NCBI GenBank assembly: GCA_037176845.1
Contig: JAYKXP010000105.1
Span: 108,322-172,321, forward strand
Direction: 5' to 3'
DNA length: 64,000 nucleotides
Source: Paramarasmius palmivorus
Taxonomy: Eukaryota > Basidiomycota > Agaricomycetes > Agaricales > Marasmiaceae
Part shown: piece after piece, positions 57,629 to 64,000 of the stretch
Numbering within the stretch: the first letter of the stretch is position 1
How the letters are laid out: the number at the start of each line of letters is the position of its first letter
Position numbers and translations under genes: made by a program
Notes under the pieces: generated by a model
The model's input: the letters and a program-made list of their open reading frames with translations, nothing else
The model's database searches: none
Told to the model about the DNA's origin: nothing

Positions 57629-58508
57629 TTAGAAGTTCAAAGCGCCCATTTCGACGGTCTTCTGCCAGGAAGGCCTGGAGCTGATCTCCTTCCACCAGCT
57701 ATTGAGAGATACAGAGAATCAGAGAATGCCCTAAGTGGACGAGCGAATGATTGCTTACCGAGTCACGTTAGGTCCTTGCTTGGACATGATGTCGCTTCCA
57801 GCAATAGCCAGCATAGAGCCGTAGGAGAGGTGGAACAAGTCGGCGAGAGTGAGGTTCTATACCCAAGTTGCAATCAGCGAAAGGAAGAAATACGGAACAC
57901 GCTGTAGACCCACATCACCGGCGAGGTACTTTTGCTTGCCAAGGATGACTTCATAGACCTTGAGCTTTCCTTCCAGCCCTTGAATCAACCCGCTGAAGAT
58001 TTTCGGGTCGGGTGTCTCGCCGTGGAAGCTGCAAAATGACAATCAGCGCCGGCCGAGAAAGATCGAATGACGTCCTCTTACCGCTTGAAGACGTTCTCGT
58101 ACACGGCCCTCGCAGCGAACCAGTCAAAGTCACTCGTTTCGATTGACGCAGCTTGCTCGAAGAGAGCCAAAGCCTCAAGGCCGTCTTTGGTGGGGTCGGG
58201 AACGAGCTTGGTCCCTTGGTTGGCGTACTTGATAGCGACATAGCGGCAGATGGCGCGGGATTCGTAGAGAATGAAGCCGTTGTCGTCCTAAACGAGTTGA
58301 GCAGGCATACAAGAACAGGGTATCAGCTCTACTTACGAGGATAGGAACCTGTCCGAAGGGTTGCTTCGCAAGATGAGCAGCTGTCTGTTGCTGACCCTTG
58401 GCAAGGTCAACATCGATCAACTCGTATTGGATTTGTTTCTCGTGCAAGACAGTCATGACACGAGTGCAGCAAGTAGAGTGGGTAGTTCCGTAGAGTTTCA
58501 AAACCATG
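57629..58508 (-). CDS. Glutathione S-transferase, phi-like (GSTF)
   Basis: Conjugates or reduces substrates with glutathione in the cytosol. Starts MVLKLYGTTHSTCCTRVMTV, where the Ser of the STC motif is the likely catalytic residue. The thioredoxin-fold half continues with AAHLAKQPFGQVPIL, an intron, and DDNGFILYESRAICRYVAIK (the ESRAI glutathione-binding motif). The helical half has FDWFAARAVYENVFKR, LEGKLKVYEVILGKQKYLAG, an intron, LTLADLFHLSYGSML and WWKEISSRPSWQKTV, ending in EMGALNF with a stop at 57629. All exons are in frame with GT-AG introns, so the gene looks intact at the usual size of about 215 residues. Confidence 0.92.
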
Positions 58509-60230
58509 GTTGTTGCGGAATGTGTTGTGATGAATATGAGATGAAGATCAGAGGAGTTGTTTTTGCTGAGGAAGTTGAGAGCGAAGGACGAGGCTTTTAA
58601 ACTAAACCTGATCCCGCTGCTTCGATGAAATTTACAACATCGTTTCATGTGAGTAGAACTTGTGGAAGGCATGAAGGTCAGCAAGATTTGAGTGTAGCGA
58701 AGAATCTGACTAACGAACCGGTCATTGGATGAGTTAAACTTCGCGGATGCACGTCGGCCGCGGTCCAAATAAGGTGCTGGGCGCTATGAGACTGAGCCGT
58801 ATGCAGCTGCTAAATGGATGAGATAATTCCCGAGGCTGTCGTATTGGAGTCGAGGCAATACATTCCCTACAAATTCAGTCTACATCATCATTCTCGATTG
58901 ACGACACAAGAGCGGTTGATTTGATTCATTCGAGGTGTTTGTAAGGCGGGAGAACCGCTACCTAGATTGATCGATGTTGAAGGTAGCGTGTATGTGAGGG
59001 ACATGGGCGTCAGTGGTCAAGAAGGAGATCAAGGAAAAGAAACTGTACACGTGATCTATCCCTCAGTTCAGCACAGCCACAAAACTGTCTGTACACGAAC
59101 CACGATGTTGTCGACATCGATTCCGAATGCACTTCGCCTTTCCTTTTCGTCTGTTGACAATCTGCCCCAAGTTTTTCAGCTATAATATACTTTCCCCAGA
59201 CTAGAGGACGGCGCAGTCGACGCTATATCATTACCTGCACAAAGAGATTCATCGCTGGTGAGTAGATTGTTGGATGTGGTCGACTTCTACGGGCTGAGTC
59301 CTTTGCCAGTCGCCATCCGGAAACGAAACATGTGCATGAGGAACGATATCCGGGCTTAACTCGAGTTTATTTTTAGCAAGCTTGACGGCTGCACTAATCA
59401 CCGGGGAATGCGTGAGATGGGTCTGTCGAAGTTGCCCGAGAGAATGCAAGGCTAGTAGTAGCAATACTTGGCTTTGAAACCAAACAAAATGACGATCATC
59501 GTGCGTGCTTTGCCATGTCTGGCATCCACATATGGGCTAATAAGTTCTCTAGATGATTGGGCACACTCTTTTATGGTGGACCCTAGGAAGGCGTTGCTTG
59601 TTTGCCTGATTCGCGACGGTTTCGCTCTTCTGCTTTGCAAATCCATCGAAGTTCTGTTGCTCTGATAGCCACGGCAATTGTATCTTCTCGGTCAGAAACC
59701 TATCCGATACATCTGTCACGTCCGGTACACGGGCTTATAGGTGCTACCGGTTTGCCCGTGATGTAGAAGTCGCATTCCTGACATTGAATTCAATATGCAA
59801 CCTTCTGTAAGTGCTTATTGTCGTCTGTAGATGCGAATTCTCACCAATTTCTGGTCAGAGCGCACCTAAGGGTACTTCGTATTTTCACCACCCTCCGCGA
59901 GAAGCTTTCTTCCGGCTCGGATACTCTTTGCAAGGAAATCACTGGTAATATGGAGCTCATGGAGCATGTCGTACACGACTGGTCACATCATGATCAACAC
60001 ACAATGGTTCTGCTACGCATCGACCACGCAGAACGTACAACAGCACCAACTCTGGCCGGGTATGTGGGATGCCGGCAGGAACGCTGAATTGCCTCTCGAC
60101 AATGCATTCAGTTTAACATACGTTCAGTACTTCCACCCCTGGAATGTTTTCTCGCGGAGATGACATTGGTGAGTGGTTTCTGCTTGACAGCCACTTGTTT
60201 GCGTTGCTAAGCATCCTACTTTCAACTAGG
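58509..60230. other. Intergenic, no supported gene
   Basis: Contains the GST upstream region and the upstream region of the second laccase copy. Minus frames at 59249-59646 (PSRIRQTSNAFLGSTIKE, KLAKNKLELSPDIVPHAHV) look mildly coding but cannot be placed in a family. They may be gene remnants. Confidence 0.4.
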
Positions 60231-60238
60231 TATAAAAG
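60231..60238 (+). promoter_or_regulatory. TATA box of the second laccase copy
   Basis: TATAAAAG, 50 bases before the ATG at 60288, at the same spacing and in the same context as in the intact laccase gene. Confidence 0.6.
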
Positions 60239-60287
60239 CTGGACCTGCACGGCTCATTTGCCTCATCGACCATCTCCCAGAACTCCA

Positions 60288-62616
60288 ATGGCTCGACTCC
60301 AAACCCTTCTTTCCTTCGTTCTTCTTGCCTGCACAGTTCGCACCTATGCATCCATTGGCCCCGAAGCCGACTTGGTGATATCCAATGGGGTCGTCAGCCC
60401 TGATGGGTTCAGTCGCAGCGCTGTTCTCGCTGGTGGAAACACCATCGGCCCTCTCATCGTCGGGAATAAGGTATTCATTCTCTCTGTCATGCACATACGA
60501 CAGCACTGAATACGTATACAGGGCGATAGCCTGAAGATCAATGTCGTCAATAAATTGGACGACAACACAATGTTGCAGTCTACCAGTATCGTAAGCAGGA
60601 TTTTCTGTGTCCCGAGCCTTTTTTTTCCTGATTATGAGTACATAGCATTGGCACGGGTTCTTCCAGGCTCACACTAATTGGGCTGACGGACCTGCTTTCG
60701 TGAACCAATGTCCAATTCCCCATGGCACCAGTTTCTTGTACGATTTTCCGGTCAGGGAACAGGCAGGAACATTCTGGTATCATTCTCACCTCTGTGCGTA
60801 TCTATATAGCCATCTCCACACCTGTGCTTAACTTGTCTTCAAATGCTTAGCGACGCAGTATTGTGACGGACTTCGTGGCGCTATTGTCATCTATGATCCA
60901 CAAGATCCGTACAAGGATATGTACGATGTCGATGATGGTACGAAACTTTCCCGGTGCTGCTTCTAATAACACTAATTCTGGCTTTAGAATCTACTGTCAT
61001 CACTTTGGCAGATTGGTATCATGAAAAGGCAAAGACACTCGTCGATCCGTGAGTACCTCAAACTCTGCCTCTAAACGCGCTAATATGTTCTGTAGGACGC
61101 CGGACTCGACGCTCATCAACGGTCTCGGACGGTGAGTTCTCTTCATATGCCGTTCTGCATGACACTGACATGCCCTCAGGTGGAAGAAGGGCGGTGCTAC
61201 TGAGCTCGCAGTGATCCAAGTAGAACAGGGAAAGAGGTAAGCTTTTATCTGAGCCTTTTAGTGCTATTCAACTGATATCCGGGTCAAGGTATCGTATGCG
61301 TTTGGTCAACACAGCCTGTGAACCAGACTACATTTTCTCCATCGACAACCATGCCATGTAAGCTCTATTTGCTCCGACTTGGGGTGATTCTCAACTTTCT
61401 TGCAGGACTGTCATCGAAGCGGACAGTATTAACCATGAGCCAGTTACAGTGAACGGACTTCGTATCTTCATCGGTGAGTATTGGCCTTTCGTCCAAGAAG
61501 AAAAATCACATCTGACATGCCCTTTCAACAGGTCAGCGTTACTCGTTCATTGTACGCGATTTGCTAGCTCTTGGAACTATTCTGCTCATTCTTCCGCTCT
61601 TTCCAGCTTGAAGCCAATCAGCCTGTCGGGAACTACTGGATCCATGCTGACCCTTCCATCGGCGATAACGGTTTCAACGGTGGCATCAATTCTGCCATTC
61701 TTCGCTATATCGGTGCACCAGAAGCCGAACCAGCGAATAATCTAGTCCAAAGCTTCGTTCCCCCGCCAGGCAAAGCCTGACAAATGCACAACGAGGCTGA
61801 ACCTTCACCTATCGATAACCCCGGTTCACCTGGTGAGCCATTCCCAGGGGGAGTGACTTTGCTTTGAACTTGCATATCAGTTACTTTAAGTATTTCCTCT
61901 GTCATCCTCTGTCCGGGGCTAACTGTGCTGGACATTCGGTGATCACTTTGGCTATCAATGACGTGGGATTATGTACACCATCCACTTCCCTGTTTCTTTT
62001 TGCAAAGTCTTGAGCTGTGCCCAGAAACCCGGTCGCTGTGCTACCATCAAGGCTCCGTCTATGAACCTCCCGGCCAACTCTAGCATTGAATTCATCAATA
62101 CCGGCGGAGGGGTCAATGTTTCGAGCACCCCATGCAATTGCACGGTTAATTTTTTTGAGTTCTACTTTTGACTACCGTTTTAACGTTTCTCTACTCCACA
62201 GCAATCTTTCGATGTATTCCCGGTATGCAGAATCGGATACCTATAATACGCAAACCCTGTTTCGCGCGATTTGTAACACTGGCAAAGGATGGTGATAACG
62301 TACCTTCCGTTTCATCACCGATAACCCAGCCCTTGGTTCCTCCACTGCCACATCGAATGTGTCATCTCGAAGTGTAGCTTGAAACTATATCTGATATCGA
62401 AATGTCTGCTGCAGCCTCCCTCGCCTATGTTGACTTTCTGTTTGTCTTCGTCCGAAGGTAGAAGTGACAGGACGGCGTGGTTTGAAACCGGAATCCTCGT
62501 GAGTATCTCTGCATCTTTGCACAATTAAATGGTCACTAAAGAGCTAAATACAGCTGCTTGGGACGAGTTTTATGTCCATCCTTAACGAGGCTTTGGCCCC
62601 TGGATATCTGTAAGTG
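60288..62616 (+). pseudogene. Laccase pseudogene with intact N-terminal two-thirds
   Basis: Close paralogue of the 34.1-36.5 kb laccase. The signal peptide ([20 protein letters not shown]), [20 protein letters not shown]1 [17 protein letters not shown]2 GTFWYHSHL...TQYCDGLRG and the middle domain ([30 protein letters not shown]) are all open, with intron positions conserved. The frame ends at a premature TGA (61778-61780) after VPPPGKA. Further frameshifts follow near 61855. The L3 motif is changed to HPMQLHG (His to Gln) at about 62125, and the L4 HCH region (about 62340) is out of frame and altered. A remnant of the C-terminal AWDEF exon lies at 62570. Without L3 and L4 the copper centres cannot assemble, so laccase activity is not expected, although the truncated transcript could still be made. 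Confidence 0.88.
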
Positions 62617-63037
62617 GTGCGCCTATCTACCAGGGATTTATTTAATTGGACATTGTTTCATACTATCGGTTCAGAATGTCCGTTCTTATTGCAGGTGTCA
62701 TTGTAATAATTACTTATTATTCTGATACTTAACCAATGAATCAAATACGCTAGACGCGTCAACGTCCATTGTGAGTGATTCGGATATTGCCCCGAAAACA
62801 ACTATCAGCTGGTTGTCATTCGTGTTTCCCGATGACAAAACCATACCATACCACCAGACATCCCTGACTCTGAACAGCCAAAAAACACCACACACCGACT
62901 ACGATCATTTCTATCGTATTAAATCCCCCCTATCCTTGTCGACTGGATTAGAGCACAACAAGTTTTCTGGGTCGCCTCAGGCACCCACACGAGTAATCAT
63001 TTCAATGTCACAGTAAAAGAGTAAGAGGTAACACATC
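62617..63037. other. Intergenic between laccase pseudogene and terminal gene
   Basis: No supported gene. The plus-strand frame at 62771-63016 has no domain and no clear exon partners. Confidence 0.4.
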
Positions 63038-63903
63038 ATGTCTTTGATTAACCACAAGGTTTGAAGAGTATCTTGACTGTGCATTGGTGATAAGCAGCCT
63101 TCCTTCAGCTGGTCCGAACATTCTAAATCCGGCCTAACAGTTGTCGAAACCATGTTCGCAAATCCCGAGAGAACGGAGAATCACAGTCTATACTTATAAC
63201 CATACGAGTCCCTCCACGGCATCGGCGATGGCTGTATGGGAAATGTTTAAACCTTTTCAAATAAACCTCTTACTTACCTTCTAGACAGACACCCTCTGCA
63301 GGAACTGTGTATGAATTCGGAACCCCAGAATACAACGAATTCATCCCACCGGAAAAAAGGAAGCCCGGTTCTCGCTCGGTCATCGTGGTAGACACACAAA
63401 GTCGCTACGGTATGTCTACTCTCCGGTCTTACCTCTTCTGTTTCGCATCTAACAGTTTGCCTCTAAAAGTCAGTGCCGGTAACGCTATTCCCTATCTTTG
63501 AATTTTCAAATCACAACCGAAAAGAATAAAACATCCATCCAAAGGTCAACAAAAAGTAGCGAATGCAGACATTGAAGCTTCAGCCCCGGCCGATAAAATT
63601 CTAAGCGTACTGAGGCTTGAAATATCTCGAACAAGTATCGATGGGTTACCTGGAATGAAACTGTCACCGCCTACAACCAATACCCAGTTCGTTGGACCTG
63701 TTGCTCAACGTATGAAGGGCGGCGTTGAGCCAGACAGTTATGAGAAGAAGCAGCACGGGGATGCTGGCGCCGGAAAGTTGGGAGGCTTGCTAAGTCTGAT
63801 AGTCCCTGACGCAAAGATGGTTGTGGGATTCGTGATGGGCGCAGTTGCAGTTGCGACATGGGGCCAGACCACATCAGTCTTCGGTGAAAAACTGGGGTTC
63901 TAG
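63038..63903 (+). CDS. Unknown small protein with C-terminal hydrophobic segment
   Basis: An exon chain reads MSLINHK, intron (GTTTGA...CCTAACAG), CSQIPRERRITVYTYNHTSP with STASAMA, intron (GTATGG...CTAGACAG), TPSAGTVYEFGTPEYNEFIP and SRSVIVVDTQSRYG, a third intron of about 134 bases, then QQKVANADIEAS with KILSVLRLEISRTSI and a final stretch to a stop at 63903. The C-terminus contains LLSLIVPDAKMVVGFVMG and AVAVATWG, a probable membrane-associated segment. No family is recognised. The last two exons have good coding character, while the first exon and start are tentative. Confidence 0.5.
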
Positions 63904-64000
63904 TTTCAAATGTATCGATACACCAACGGCATTCGATGCACGAACCATATCGACACAGTTCACTGTATAGAAGAAAAACGTGTATAAGTAAAGCACAAAA

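Noticed and set aside
36683..60098. Shared 16-mer CGCTGAATTGCCTCTC upstream of both laccase copies
   Set aside because: It is in opposite orientation relative to the two genes, and a 16-base match is expected by chance in a window of this size.

Overview
The window is a piece of a filamentous basidiomycete genome, most likely an Agaricomycete. The evidence is the many short GT-AG introns (mostly about 45-70 nt), a multicopper laccase with a TATAAAAG promoter, F-box proteins with Cys-rich inserts, CFEM small secreted proteins, a DUF4243 (questin-oxidase-like) enzyme, and a GATA factor with an AreA-type N-terminal region. No bacterial, CRISPR, rRNA or tRNA features were seen. One spliceosomal U6 snRNA gene is present.

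Layout: 0-1.4 kb, relic of an amino-acid/GABA permease (-). 2.8-3.7 kb, RNase H2 subunit C (-). 4.27-4.40 kb, a retroposed mRNA 3' end with poly(A) tract and target-site duplication. 4.8-5.5 kb, cupin_5/DUF985 protein (+). 5.7-8.2 kb, F-box protein (-). 9.0-10.5 kb, disordered protein (-). 13.3-18.35 kb, an expanded family of CFEM-type secreted proteins (three intact, one decayed) interleaved with a second, unrecognised duplicated gene. 18.5-22.5 kb, Neo1-type P4-ATPase flippase (-), with a U6 snRNA gene in its upstream region. 23.0-24.6 kb, DUF4243 enzyme (-). 25.5-28.8 kb, two tandem intronless WD40 genes (+). 29.1-31.3 kb, zinc-finger protein (-). 33.3-33.9 kb, small unknown gene (+). 34.1-36.5 kb, laccase (-). 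38.2-39.4 kb, alpha/beta hydrolase with frame breaks (+). 39.4-44.9 kb, gene-poor. 44.9-48.2 kb, two-finger GATA factor (+). 50.8-52.9 kb, MFS sugar transporter (+). 53.1-55.6 kb, long-chain acyl-CoA synthetase (-). 57.6-58.5 kb, phi-type GST (-). 60.3-62.6 kb, a second laccase copy whose last third is destroyed (+). 63.0-63.9 kb, unknown small gene (+).

There is no biosynthetic cluster. The region mixes housekeeping genes (RNase H2C, NEO1, acyl-CoA synthetase, U6) with recently duplicated and decaying families (CFEM, WD40, laccase, permease). Several conserved genes carry single-base frame breaks, some in or beside short homopolymers. These may be residual assembly indels rather than real mutations. 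All exon boundaries were read by eye from splice motifs and reading-frame continuity, so coordinates of multi-exon genes are spans from inferred start to inferred stop.
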